Shown here: piece by piece, positions 7,742-16,186 of the stretch
Layout of the letters: each line of letters opens with the position of its first letter
Numbering within the stretch: position 1 is the stretch's first letter
Assembly (NCBI RefSeq): GCF_001552135.1
Contig: NZ_BCQP01000008.1
Coordinates: forward strand, 1 to 64,000
Source: Actinomadura chibensis NBRC 106107
GTDB lineage: Bacteria; Actinomycetota; Actinomycetes; Streptosporangiales; Streptosporangiaceae
DNA: 64,000 bases
Direction of reading: 5' to 3'
Made by a program: the position numbers and the translations under genes
The notes under the pieces: generated by a model
Told to the model about the DNA's origin: nothing
What the model saw: only the letters and a program-made list of their open reading frames with translations
Databases searched by the model: none

Positions 7742-8524
7742 TCACCTTCCTCGGAAATGCGGGTTCTCGACTACCTTGCCGGTATAGGAGAGGTTCCTGA
7801 CTTCGCGCGCCCGCCTGATGTGCTCGCGGGGAATGTGGTCGAGGAAGGCCCGCTCCTTTTCTGATTGCCCCCATAACAGGAAGCGGTATCTCCAGCCCAG
7901 TGCCTTGTTGACGTCGATGGCGGGCGCCGGGGACTCGATGTCGTAGACCCAGCCGTGGAGTTTCCTGCCGGATCCTTGGGCGTCGACGGTGAACGGCATG
8001 GCGGCCTTGTCGGTCGTCGACGTGCCGATGAACCGGGACGCTTCGTTGAGTTCCGCGTACTTCTTGAGGTCGCCGCTCGTGCCGCGAGCGCGGAAGCCGT
8101 CACCGCTGAGGAAGATGGCGTCCGGATCGCGGGTGTCGCCCCGAAACACGCGCTTAGAGGTGGTTTTTACTGCGTTCTTGTACTTCTCCAGGGGGTCGTC
8201 TTCTCGCGGGTCGGTGCTTTCCCGAGTCTCATCATCCGCTGCGGCGGGTGAATCCGTATCCTGTTCGCCGCGTGTTTTACCGTCGTTTTCATTCCCCGCC
8301 CCGGACGGCGCCGTGACGTCGCGCCGCTCCTTGGACCCGCCCTCGGCGCCCTCTTGATCGCCTTTCAGGGCGTCCTGCGATTGCCGTGCCGCGGCCTTGC
8401 TCTCCACGCGGGAGGGCTGGCTGGGCGTTCCGGGACGGTCGGGCGGAGGCGGCGACCCGATTCGGGGCCTCTCGATATTCGCGCCGCTCGAATCATTGCC
8501 GGTGCCCGGGCGGTCGACACTCAT
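7742..8524 (-). CDS. Putative scabin/pierisin-type ADP-ribosyltransferase toxin
   Basis: 260 residues. The first ~115 are a disordered, Pro/Ser/Asp/Glu/Lys-rich region. The C-terminal half shows the order expected of a DNA-targeting mono-ADP-ribosyltransferase of the scabin/pierisin kind: VFRGDTRDPDAIFLSGDGF (conserved Arg in an RGD-like opening), RFIGTSTT (the S-T-S-like strand), a GWVYDI strand, and GQSEKERAFLDHIP, which carries a Q-x-E pair at the expected place for the catalytic Glu and the E.AFL..IP continuation. ATG 8524 is preceded by GAGAGGGG, better than an upstream in-frame codon at 8650. There is no signal peptide, and the disordered N-terminus plus the downstream T7SS-associated gene suggest export by type VII secretion. 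Assignment from motif order only. Confidence 0.6.
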   Translation of the reverse strand: MSVDRPGTGNDSSGANIERPRIGSPPPPDRPGTPSQPSRVESKAAARQSQDALKGDQEGAEGGSKERRDVTAPSGAGNENDGKTRGEQDTDSPAAADDETRESTDPREDDPLEKYKNAVKTTSKRVFRGDTRDPDAIFLSGDGFRARGTSGDLKKYAELNEASRFIGTSTTDKAAMPFTVDAQGSGRKLHGWVYDIESPAPAIDVNKALGWRYRFLLWGQSEKERAFLDHIPREHIRRAREVRNLSYTGKVVENPHFRGR

Positions 8525-9030
8525 GTCGTCGGCCCCTCTCGGTCGCTGGACAAGGCAACACCTGCGCCAGAAGCGGAGTTCGCGCGGCCGCGGGGATGCC
8601 GGCACCGATTCAACGAAGCGAGAGTGCACCAATCCGCGCTTACGCGTCAATGGCCGCGATAGCGGCTACAAGGGCTGACCAGCTAAAAGATCTCCGGACC
8701 CGCCGAACCGAAACCGGCGCCGGACGACCGGCCGTCCGTCCCGTGTCGAAAGGGGGCCGTCGCCGGGCACTCGGCGATCGTCGGCGGCGGCGACATGGGG
8801 ACCTGCCGCTTTGGCCGCCCCCGGCACGCCGTGGGCATGCGGTGGATCACGGCGCCGGTCGAGCGGACCGGTACCGGCACTGTCAAGATCCCTTATTCAG
8901 AAGGCATCCGAAACGGTGGAAATGGTGGTCGCCCTTATGGGCGCTCGCCCCACGTCCGGTATCGGACGCGGTGGCCGGGCGGATTGGCGTTCCCGCTCAC
9001 CGGTTGTGGGAAGGGTTGTCAAGTTCGCCG
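8525..9030. other. 506-nt non-coding gap upstream of the ADP-ribosyltransferase gene
   Basis: Contains the promoter and leader region of the minus-strand toxin-like gene (GAGAGGGG ribosome binding site at its left edge) and the 3' flank of the TIR-NACHT gene. Short open frames occur on both strands but none has convincing codon bias or a recognisable product. I see no hairpin or repeat of note. Confidence 0.5.
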
Positions 9031-12000
9031 TTAGAAGGGCGCGTCCAGGGGGAGTTGGTGGACCTCGCGTAGGTAGACGTCGAGTTCGCCTGGTTCGAAG
9101 CGGCACATGGCCACGGCGTACCAGAATTCGGCGGTCGCGTTGCCCTCCCATTTGTAGCGGCCGTCGGGTGCGAACGCCGCCCAGCCTTCGGCGAGGCCGA
9201 GCAGGGTCGCGCGGCGGACGGGGGCCGCGTGGTCGGTGACGTCCCAGAGGATGATGGCGCCGTCGTCGCCAGCGGTGGCGAGGAGGGTGCCGTCCGGGCT
9301 GAACGCGGCCGACCAGACCCGGCGCGTGTGGCCGCCGGTGAGGGTGTGCAGGAGGCGTCCGCTGGTCGGGTCCCAAAGGCGGACGACCGTGTCGTCACCG
9401 GCGCTGGCGAGGACCGCGCCGGACGGGTGGAACGCGGTGGTCCAGAGGCGTCCGGAGTGGCCGGTGAGGGTGTGGAGCGCCTCTCCCGTGGACGGGTCCC
9501 AGAGCCGGACGGTGCCGTCGTTGCTCGCGCTGGCGAGGGTCTCCCCGGACGGCGAGAACACCACCCGGTATACGCGGTTGCTGTGGCCGCCTAGGACCGA
9601 CACCAGGTCGCCCGTGCGCGGGTGCCACAACCGGACGAGGCCGTCGTCGCACCCGGTGGCGACCAGGGCGCCGCCCGGGTGGAAGTCGATGGAGCGGACA
9701 CGGCCCTTGTGGTCGGCCAGGTTGACGATCTCGCGTCCGGTCGTCCAGTACCAGAGCCGGACGGAGTCGTCGTCGTTCGCGGTGGCGAGGACGTCTCCGG
9801 CGGGCGCGAACGCCTGCGCCCACACGTGGTCGGTCTCGGCGTTGAGTTCGCGTTCGAAGTCGCCCGTCCCGGCCTGCCAGAGGTGGACGCCGCCGTCGTT
9901 GGTGGCGGTGGCGAGCTGGGAGTGGCGGGTGTTGAACGCGGCGGACGTCAGGTTGTCGGCGACGCCGCGCAGTTCGCGGACCATCCGGCCCGAGCGCGGG
10001 TCCCACAGCCGGACGAGGCCGTCGTTGCCGCTGCTCGCGAGCATGCCGCCGTCCGGGCTGAAGGTGACGCCGGTGACGCGGCGGCCGTGCCCGCGCAGGA
10101 CGACGCGGCACTGCCCGGTCTCGGCGTCCCACAGCCGGGCCGTCCCGTCGTTGCTGCTGGTGGCGAGCTGGGCGCCGTCCCGGCGGAACGCGAACGGCCA
10201 CACCGCGCCGCGGTGCCCGGACAGTTCGAGGCGCTGCCGCCCGGTCGCCGGGTCCCACAGGCGGACGGACCCGGCGCTGTCGGCGGTGGCGAGCCTGCTC
10301 CCGTCCGGGCTGAACGCGGCCTGGTAGATGCCGCCTCCGTGGCCGGACAGGGTGCGGCGGTGGAGGCCGTCCTCCCAGATGCGGACGGAACCGTCGGTGT
10401 CGCCTGTGACGAGAACGTTGCCGTCTGGGTGGTAGGCGATGGCGTAGACGCGTCCGGTGTGCCCGAGGAGCTCCTGCCTGATCTCGCCCGTGCGGATGTC
10501 CCAGAGGCGGACGACGCCCGCCTGGTCCCCGGCGGCGAGGAGGGAGCCGTCTGGGTGGAACACCGCGCGGAACACCGAACCGCGGTGTCCGGTGAGCTCG
10601 CGCCTGAGGGAACCGGTGGCGAGGTCCCAGACGCGTAGGGTTCCGCCCGCGTCGCCCGTCACCATGAGCGAGCCCGCCGGGTCGAACACCGCCGTGAACA
10701 CGGGCGCGGTGTGCCCGGACAATTCGTGCAGCAGCTCGCCGGACACGATGTCCCAGACGCGGATGGTCCCGTCGGCGGCGCCCGCTGCGACGAGGTCCGC
10801 GCCGGACGGGGAATGCCCGCCCACGACTACCGGCCAGACCCCCTCGGGGTGGACGGTCAGCGTGTGCGAGGTGTGGCCCGTGGCCAAGTCCCACAACCGG
10901 ACGGTCCCGTCCGCCGAGCCGCTCGCCAGGATGTTGCCCGGGGAGTCGAACGCCACCGCGTAGGCGCGGTCGGTGTGGCCTTGGAGGGTGCGCAGGGGAG
11001 TGCCCGTGATGGCGTCGCACATGAGGACGCCGCCGTCCTCGTTCCCCAACGCGATGACCGATCCGCCCGGGCTGTAGGCGAGCGGCTGGGGGAGGCGGCT
11101 GGTCTGGAAGTGGAATCCGTAGGGGACGCCGACCGCGGCCGGGGCGACCTGGATGTCGATGGGGCGTCCGGGCACGATCGCCGCCTCGCGCAGTTCGGGC
11201 GCTTCGGCGACGCGCGCGGGCAGGGCGGCGTCGACGAGGGCGGCGCGGGTCCAGTGGCTGCCGTCGACGGTGACGTCGCGCAGGTCGGCGCGGGCGAGCC
11301 GGGCCCGCGACAGGTCAGCGCCGCGGAGGTCGGCGCCGGTCAGCTTGGCCTCGTCCAGGCGGGCCCCGGCGAGGGACGCGTCGCGCAGGACGGCCCGCGA
11401 CAGGTTCGCGCCGACGAGTTGCGCGTCGGTGAGGTCGGCGCCCGTCAGGTCCACTTCCTGGAGGTCGCGGTAGGAGAGGTCTTCGCCCTGGAGCCGCGCG
11501 CCGCGCAGATCGGTGTGCGCGGGGGTGCGCAGCCGTGTCGTGATGCGGATCGCGTTGGCGCGCTCGGTGTCGTCCGCGTCGGGGTCCGCGAGGACCCGTG
11601 CCGCCCAGTCCTGGCATGTACGGGTGTCGGCGAGGTCGCAGAGGAAGTCGACGGTGAGCTGGGTGAGAGCGCGCCTGCCCAAGGCGGACGGGGCCGCGCC
11701 CCCGGCGAACTCGTCCGCGATGTGGCGCGCGACGAGCCACTCCATGACCGACGCGTGGATGAACCCGAACAGGCCCTCGTCGGTGCGGACGAGCAGGCTT
11801 CCGGCGCCGACCGCGTGCGTCACCTGGTGCGGTGACATGCGCCCTCCGGCGAGGCCGGTGAGGGTGTCGGCGACGTCCGCCAGCTCGGCGAGGCGCAGGA
11901 ACTGCTCGTTGCCCTCCCACAGCCGCAGCGCGAGCGTGCCCACGGCGCGCCACATGTCGTCCGCCCGCAGTCCGGACGGCCCGCCCGCCCCGGCGACCCG

Positions 12001-14895
12001 GTCGGCCTCGTACGCCAGCCAGGACGACAGGATCTCGTGGTAGAGGTCGGCGGGGCTGACCGCGCGGCGGGCCTGCGCGACCGCGCGGAGACGGTCCTCG
12101 GGCAGGTCCGCGATGAACGACAGCATCCGCGGGTTGGACGTCAGGGCCAGCAGCTCCTCGATCCCCGTGAGGAGACTCAGGCGCGCCTCGGCCGCGTCCT
12201 CGTCGCCGTACCGGTTCACCAGGTACGAGCGGACCTGGAGGGGCGAGAAGTCCTCCAGCCCGAGGACGCGCCGGTGCGGCAGGACGCCGACCTTCTCGCC
12301 GAGCGCGGTCAGCACCTGCGCCTGCGACTTGAAGTGCTGCGTCCGGCTCGCCACCACGATCTTCGCCTTGTCCTGGGCGGCCTGGAGCAGCGTGTCGAGG
12401 TGGTCGGCCGCCTGGTCGTAGGTGACGCGCGTGACCAGCTCGTCGAAGCCGTCGAACAGCAGGACGATGCGCCCCTGCCGCAGCATGTAGTGGAACGCCT
12501 TGAGGTCGATCAGCTCCTCGCCGTGGTTGGCCAGGTGCGCGGCGACGAGGCCGTCCACCGAGTGCGCCTTGTCCAGGGCGCGCAGCTCGATCAGGATCGG
12601 GATGACGTGCGGCAGCTCCTCGGGGATGCGGCGGGCGAGCTCGCGCAGCGCGAACGTCTTGCCGCGTCCGAAGTCGCCCAGCAGCAGCAGGAACCGCCCG
12701 TGGTCGGCGGCGAGCAGGCGCAGCATCTCGCCCACGACGTCCTCGTGGACGTCCGTGGCCGAACGGCTCTCCTCCCCGGACGGGGTCTCCGCACGGAAGC
12801 GGTCGAGTTCCCGGTACCGCTGCGGGACGTACAGGGACGTCGGGTACAGGCCCCCGGCGGAGAGGCGCCCCGTCTGGGCCGTGACGTACTCCGACAGGTC
12901 GACCAGCCCCTGGAACTCGGTGAGGCTGCGCACCCGGATGCCGCGCCGCAGGGCGTCGTCGCGGACGGACCGCGCCGGGGCCGGACCCAGGTACACCAGC
13001 TCGGACCCGTGGTCGGTCCCGTCGGCGTGCACATGGCGGACGAACGCGTCCACGTCCGCCTCGGTCACCCGCCCCACGTGGGCGCCGATGCGGTACTGGC
13101 GGACGAAGCCGTCCTCCATGTGGGTGAGGAGCAGGTGCGGCGGGTCCGACCGGCCGTCCTCGCCCGGCGCCGGGACGATCCGCCGGATGGTCGCGCGCTC
13201 GAACCGCGTCTCGCACGCCTCGGTCAGCCGGTCGAGCAGTTGCCCCGTCGGGTCGGGGACGGGGTCGACGGACGCGTTCGCCCCGCCAGGGCCCAGCTCC
13301 GGCGAGGGCGCCGCGGGCGGGGTCTCGGCGCGGAGCGCGGGGAACGTTCCCCGGGCGTTCGACCATTCGCGTTCGAGGCGCTCAGGGCCGCGCCGTTCCG
13401 CGTCTTCAGGGATCCATCGCTCCAGGCCGTCCCGCCGCAGGACGACGGTCTGGTGGCGGCCAGGGCCGAGCGTCGGAATCGACGGGACGCCGTTGCGGAG
13501 CAGGGGAATCGTGCCGTATTCCGATTCCGTCCCTTGGAAGAACAGGTTGACGTGACCGCCGAGCAGGGTCTCCACGGTTTCGGGGTCGCGCAGGGCCCTG
13601 GGCTCACCGGGGATGGGGGCGTGTTCGATCGCCGCCAGCCGCAGCCACCCCTCCTCCTCGAAATGGCGCAGCCGCTCGTTGAACCAGGCGGCCTGCGCGC
13701 TGCCGACCCGTCCGTACCGGTCGGCCTCGCGGTGGGTCTGCGGCAGGGTCGAGTTCAGCCCGGCGACGACGACGCGCAGGTCGGGGACGGGGAAGAGCGT
13801 CCACGGCTGGGCGCTGTCGAAGATGAGCGCGTCGATGCCCTGGTAGAACTCCTTGAACAGTCCCGCGTAGTGGCGCCATTTCGGCCAGTACGGGGGCTGC
13901 GGTTCGATGTCGTCCGCCTCGCAGCTGGAGAAGTACGCCTGGCACGCGGCGCGCGTGACGTCGTGCGTGCCGGGGACGACGACGACCCGTTGCGCCTCCA
14001 GGCCGAGCAGGGCGCGCAGGCTCGTGAGGAACGACAGCGCCTCGGTGAACTCCTTGCGGCTGCCCGAATGGGTGAGGTTCCCCGACACGACCAGCAGATC
14101 GGGACGCGGCACCCCGGAATCGGCGAGCCGCGTGACGTCGCTCCAGATGCGGTCCTGCAGTTCGGTGGCCGTCGTGGGCTCGCCCGGCTCGGCTAGCGTC
14201 CGGCCGAACCTGGGCCCGGACACGTGCAGGACGCTGAGCTGACCGCGCGGCGCGTCGGCGCCGTTCGCGGCCGGGTAGGCGGGCGCGGCGACGGGCGCCC
14301 GGCGGGCGGGCCGCTCCCCGGTCGGCTCGGGCCGTCCCGCGGATCCCTCTCCGGGCCCCTCAGCGCCCTCCAGGCGGCCGGGCAGCGGGTCGCGGGCCCC
14401 GAGGAGGGGGCGGCCCGCACCGGGGAAGCCAGGGCCGTTCTGTGGGCGCGCGTGCCCGGCGAGCGCCTCGCCGATGCGCCGCATCAGCAGGCCGCGCGCC
14501 TCGTCCGGGTCGTCGATCCCCACGAGGTCGACGTAGGTGATCGTGGACAGCAGCCCGTCGATCGGGCAGTCCTCGATGCGGACCGTGACGAGCTTGCGGG
14601 ACGGCTCGTCCGGGTCGGCCCGCAGCGCCGCCATCCACTCCAGCCGCCCGTACCTCGACCGCAGGTAGTTGCGGGACAGCACCGCGACCACCGCCTTGGC
14701 CTCCGACAGGCCGCGGTCCATGAAGTCGATGAAGTTGGTGCCGGGGACGAAGTCCCACGCCTGCATCATGGTGCGGTGCCCCGCGGCCTCCAACTGCCAG
14801 GCGATCCACGACGCCCACCGCTCGTCCGCGGGCGAATAGCTGATGAAGAAGTCGGTCGGACGCTCCTGCCTGGTCTGGCCGCCGGGGGGTGTCAT
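9031..14895 (-). CDS. TIR - degenerate phosphoesterase - NACHT NTPase - pentapeptide - WD40 protein (NLR-like)
   Basis: 1954 residues, probably a cytosolic immune sensor/effector. Residues ~14-145 are a TIR domain (DFFISYSPADERWASWIAWQLE; candidate NADase Glu86 in GRLEWMAA). Residues ~219-490 have the fold pattern of a calcineurin-like phosphoesterase, but metal ligands are replaced (SGPRFG, SGNLTH, PGTHDV, IEHAP), so it looks inactive. Residues ~560-670 resemble a restriction-endonuclease-fold region without a clear active site. The NACHT NTPase has Walker A GDFGRGKT (740-747) and Walker B LLFDGFDEL (812-820). Pentapeptide repeats span ~1128-1225 (A(D/N)L.. pattern). About 15 WD repeats follow from ~1270 to the end, with a degenerate last blade (enough for two propellers). 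It is divergent from the permease gene by 58 bp and has GATACT 6 nt before the ATG, so it may be leaderless. Confidence 0.88.
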   Translation of the reverse strand: MTPPGGQTRQERPTDFFISYSPADERWASWIAWQLEAAGHRTMMQAWDFVPGTNFIDFMDRGLSEAKAVVAVLSRNYLRSRYGRLEWMAALRADPDEPSRKLVTVRIEDCPIDGLLSTITYVDLVGIDDPDEARGLLMRRIGEALAGHARPQNGPGFPGAGRPLLGARDPLPGRLEGAEGPGEGSAGRPEPTGERPARRAPVAAPAYPAANGADAPRGQLSVLHVSGPRFGRTLAEPGEPTTATELQDRIWSDVTRLADSGVPRPDLLVVSGNLTHSGSRKEFTEALSFLTSLRALLGLEAQRVVVVPGTHDVTRAACQAYFSSCEADDIEPQPPYWPKWRHYAGLFKEFYQGIDALIFDSAQPWTLFPVPDLRVVVAGLNSTLPQTHREADRYGRVGSAQAAWFNERLRHFEEEGWLRLAAIEHAPIPGEPRALRDPETVETLLGGHVNLFFQGTESEYGTIPLLRNGVPSIPTLGPGRHQTVVLRRDGLERWIPEDAERRGPERLEREWSNARGTFPALRAETPPAAPSPELGPGGANASVDPVPDPTGQLLDRLTEACETRFERATIRRIVPAPGEDGRSDPPHLLLTHMEDGFVRQYRIGAHVGRVTEADVDAFVRHVHADGTDHGSELVYLGPAPARSVRDDALRRGIRVRSLTEFQGLVDLSEYVTAQTGRLSAGGLYPTSLYVPQRYRELDRFRAETPSGEESRSATDVHEDVVGEMLRLLAADHGRFLLLLGDFGRGKTFALRELARRIPEELPHVIPILIELRALDKAHSVDGLVAAHLANHGEELIDLKAFHYMLRQGRIVLLFDGFDELVTRVTYDQAADHLDTLLQAAQDKAKIVVASRTQHFKSQAQVLTALGEKVGVLPHRRVLGLEDFSPLQVRSYLVNRYGDEDAAEARLSLLTGIEELLALTSNPRMLSFIADLPEDRLRAVAQARRAVSPADLYHEILSSWLAYEADRVAGAGGPSGLRADDMWRAVGTLALRLWEGNEQFLRLAELADVADTLTGLAGGRMSPHQVTHAVGAGSLLVRTDEGLFGFIHASVMEWLVARHIADEFAGGAAPSALGRRALTQLTVDFLCDLADTRTCQDWAARVLADPDADDTERANAIRITTRLRTPAHTDLRGARLQGEDLSYRDLQEVDLTGADLTDAQLVGANLSRAVLRDASLAGARLDEAKLTGADLRGADLSRARLARADLRDVTVDGSHWTRAALVDAALPARVAEAPELREAAIVPGRPIDIQVAPAAVGVPYGFHFQTSRLPQPLAYSPGGSVIALGNEDGGVLMCDAITGTPLRTLQGHTDRAYAVAFDSPGNILASGSADGTVRLWDLATGHTSHTLTVHPEGVWPVVVGGHSPSGADLVAAGAADGTIRVWDIVSGELLHELSGHTAPVFTAVFDPAGSLMVTGDAGGTLRVWDLATGSLRRELTGHRGSVFRAVFHPDGSLLAAGDQAGVVRLWDIRTGEIRQELLGHTGRVYAIAYHPDGNVLVTGDTDGSVRIWEDGLHRRTLSGHGGGIYQAAFSPDGSRLATADSAGSVRLWDPATGRQRLELSGHRGAVWPFAFRRDGAQLATSSNDGTARLWDAETGQCRVVLRGHGRRVTGVTFSPDGGMLASSGNDGLVRLWDPRSGRMVRELRGVADNLTSAAFNTRHSQLATATNDGGVHLWQAGTGDFERELNAETDHVWAQAFAPAGDVLATANDDDSVRLWYWTTGREIVNLADHKGRVRSIDFHPGGALVATGCDDGLVRLWHPRTGDLVSVLGGHSNRVYRVVFSPSGETLASASNDGTVRLWDPSTGEALHTLTGHSGRLWTTAFHPSGAVLASAGDDTVVRLWDPTSGRLLHTLTGGHTRRVWSAAFSPDGTLLATAGDDGAIILWDVTDHAAPVRRATLLGLAEGWAAFAPDGRYKWEGNATAEFWYAVAMCRFEPGELDVYLREVHQLPLDAPF

Positions 14896-14901
14896 GCCGC
14901 C

Positions 14902-14907
14902 AGTATC
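14902..14907 (-). promoter_or_regulatory. -10-like box GATACT of the TIR-NACHT gene
   Basis: On the minus strand GATACT ends 6 nt before the ATG and there is no Shine-Dalgarno sequence. It departs from TANNNT at the first base, so support is moderate. Confidence 0.4.
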
Positions 14908-14953
14908 GCGCGGTCCGGCCGGGAGGGCTGCGCGCCGTGCCGCCTATGGGATC

Positions 14954-16186
14954 ATGTCGCGCGTGCCACCCCGGACCGACACGCTGCGCCGAGCGGCACG
15001 CTCCCTGGGCGTCCTCGACTGGATCCGCGTCGGCGTCCTCGTCCTCGGCCTCGTGTTCGTCGCGACCGGCCTGCTGCCCGCCGACACGGCGCGGTCCAGC
15101 GTGGGACGGATCGCGCCCCTGCTGCTCTTCCTGTTCAGCGTCATCGTCCTCGCCGAGCTGACCAAGGAGGCGGGGGTCTTCGACGCGATCGCGCAGCGGA
15201 TGGCGCGGGCGGGGCGCGGGAACTACGTCGCGCTGTTCCTGCTCTGCGTCGCGTTCGCGTCTGTCACCACCGTGTTCCTCAACCTGGACACGACCGCGGT
15301 ACTGCTCACCCCGGTCATGCTCGCGCTGGCGGCGCGCGCGCGGATCGCGACCCTTCCGCTGGCCATGACGACCGTCTGGCTCGCCAACACCGCCAGCCTC
15401 CTGCTTCCGGTGTCGAACCTGACCAACCTGCTGGCCGCCGACCGGGTGGCGCTGGAGACACGCGAGTTCGCGGCCCGCATGTGGGCGCCGCAACTGGCCG
15501 TCCTCGCCGTCACCATGGCGCTGCTGTGGGCGTTCTACTGGCGGCGGCGGATGCGCGGCGCGGAATCCTACGACCCGCCCGAGCCCGCGCCCGTCCGGGA
15601 CCGGGTGCTGTTCTCCGCCACCGGGCTCGCCTGCCTGATCTTCATCGGGGCGATCCTCGCGGGCGTGCACACCGGGATCCAGCTCGGCGTCGCGGCGGCC
15701 GTCCCCGCCGTGGTGGCGGTCGGCGCGTTCGCCGTCCGCGACAGGGCCGCCCTGCGGCCCGCGCTGATCCCGTGGCAGCTCATGGTGTTCGTCACGGGCC
15801 TGTTCCTGGTCGTCCCCACGCTGGAGCGGTTCGGGCTGGACGACGCCATGCACGCGCTGGTGGGCGGCGACGACAGCGTCGCCGGGGCGTACCGGGCCGC
15901 GTTCTCCGGCGCCGGGCTGTCGAACGTGCTCAACAACCTTCCCGCCTACGTGGCGGGGGAGTCGGCCGTACCGGTGTCGAACAAGGAGCAGCTTCTGTCA
16001 CTGCTCGTCGGGACGAACGTGGGCCCGGTCATCACGCCGTGGGGGTCCCTCGCCACGCTGCTGTGGTTCGAATGGTGCCGCCGGTGGGACGTCCGCGTCC
16101 CCATCCGCAAGTTCGTGCTCACGGGGACGGTACTGGCCGTCGCGGGCTGCGCGGCCACCGTCCCGGCGCTCCTGCTGACCGGCTGA
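14954..16186 (+). CDS. ArsB/SLC13-type (ion transporter superfamily) permease
   Basis: 410 residues, about ten to eleven transmembrane helices. It shows the two-fold pseudosymmetry of this superfamily with signature loops: FLNLDTTAVLLTPVM and NTASLLLPVSNLTN in the first half, LSNVLNNLPAYVAG and GTNVGPVITPWGSLATLLWF in the second. These match arsenite/anion permeases of the ArsB/NhaD/SLC13 group; a substrate (arsenite, sulfate, dicarboxylate) cannot be chosen and there is no arsR or arsC nearby. ATG 14954 gives a short charged N-terminus before the first helix; GTG 14963 is also possible. Its 3' end overlaps the convergent IMPase gene by 189 nt, which is unusual. Confidence 0.82.
   Translation: MSRVPPRTDTLRRAARSLGVLDWIRVGVLVLGLVFVATGLLPADTARSSVGRIAPLLLFLFSVIVLAELTKEAGVFDAIAQRMARAGRGNYVALFLLCVAFASVTTVFLNLDTTAVLLTPVMLALAARARIATLPLAMTTVWLANTASLLLPVSNLTNLLAADRVALETREFAARMWAPQLAVLAVTMALLWAFYWRRRMRGAESYDPPEPAPVRDRVLFSATGLACLIFIGAILAGVHTGIQLGVAAAVPAVVAVGAFAVRDRAALRPALIPWQLMVFVTGLFLVVPTLERFGLDDAMHALVGGDDSVAGAYRAAFSGAGLSNVLNNLPAYVAGESAVPVSNKEQLLSLLVGTNVGPVITPWGSLATLLWFEWCRRWDVRVPIRKFVLTGTVLAVAGCAATVPALLLTG

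Noticed and set aside
8683..8886. Small minus-strand ORF (67 codons) upstream of the ADP-ribosyltransferase gene
   Set aside because: No ribosome binding site, no recognisable motif and weak codon bias; treated as non-coding.
14954..16186. Permease as part of an arsenic-resistance operon
   Set aside because: No arsR, arsC or ACR3-type neighbour; the motif set fits the broader ion-transporter superfamily, so arsenite is not assigned.
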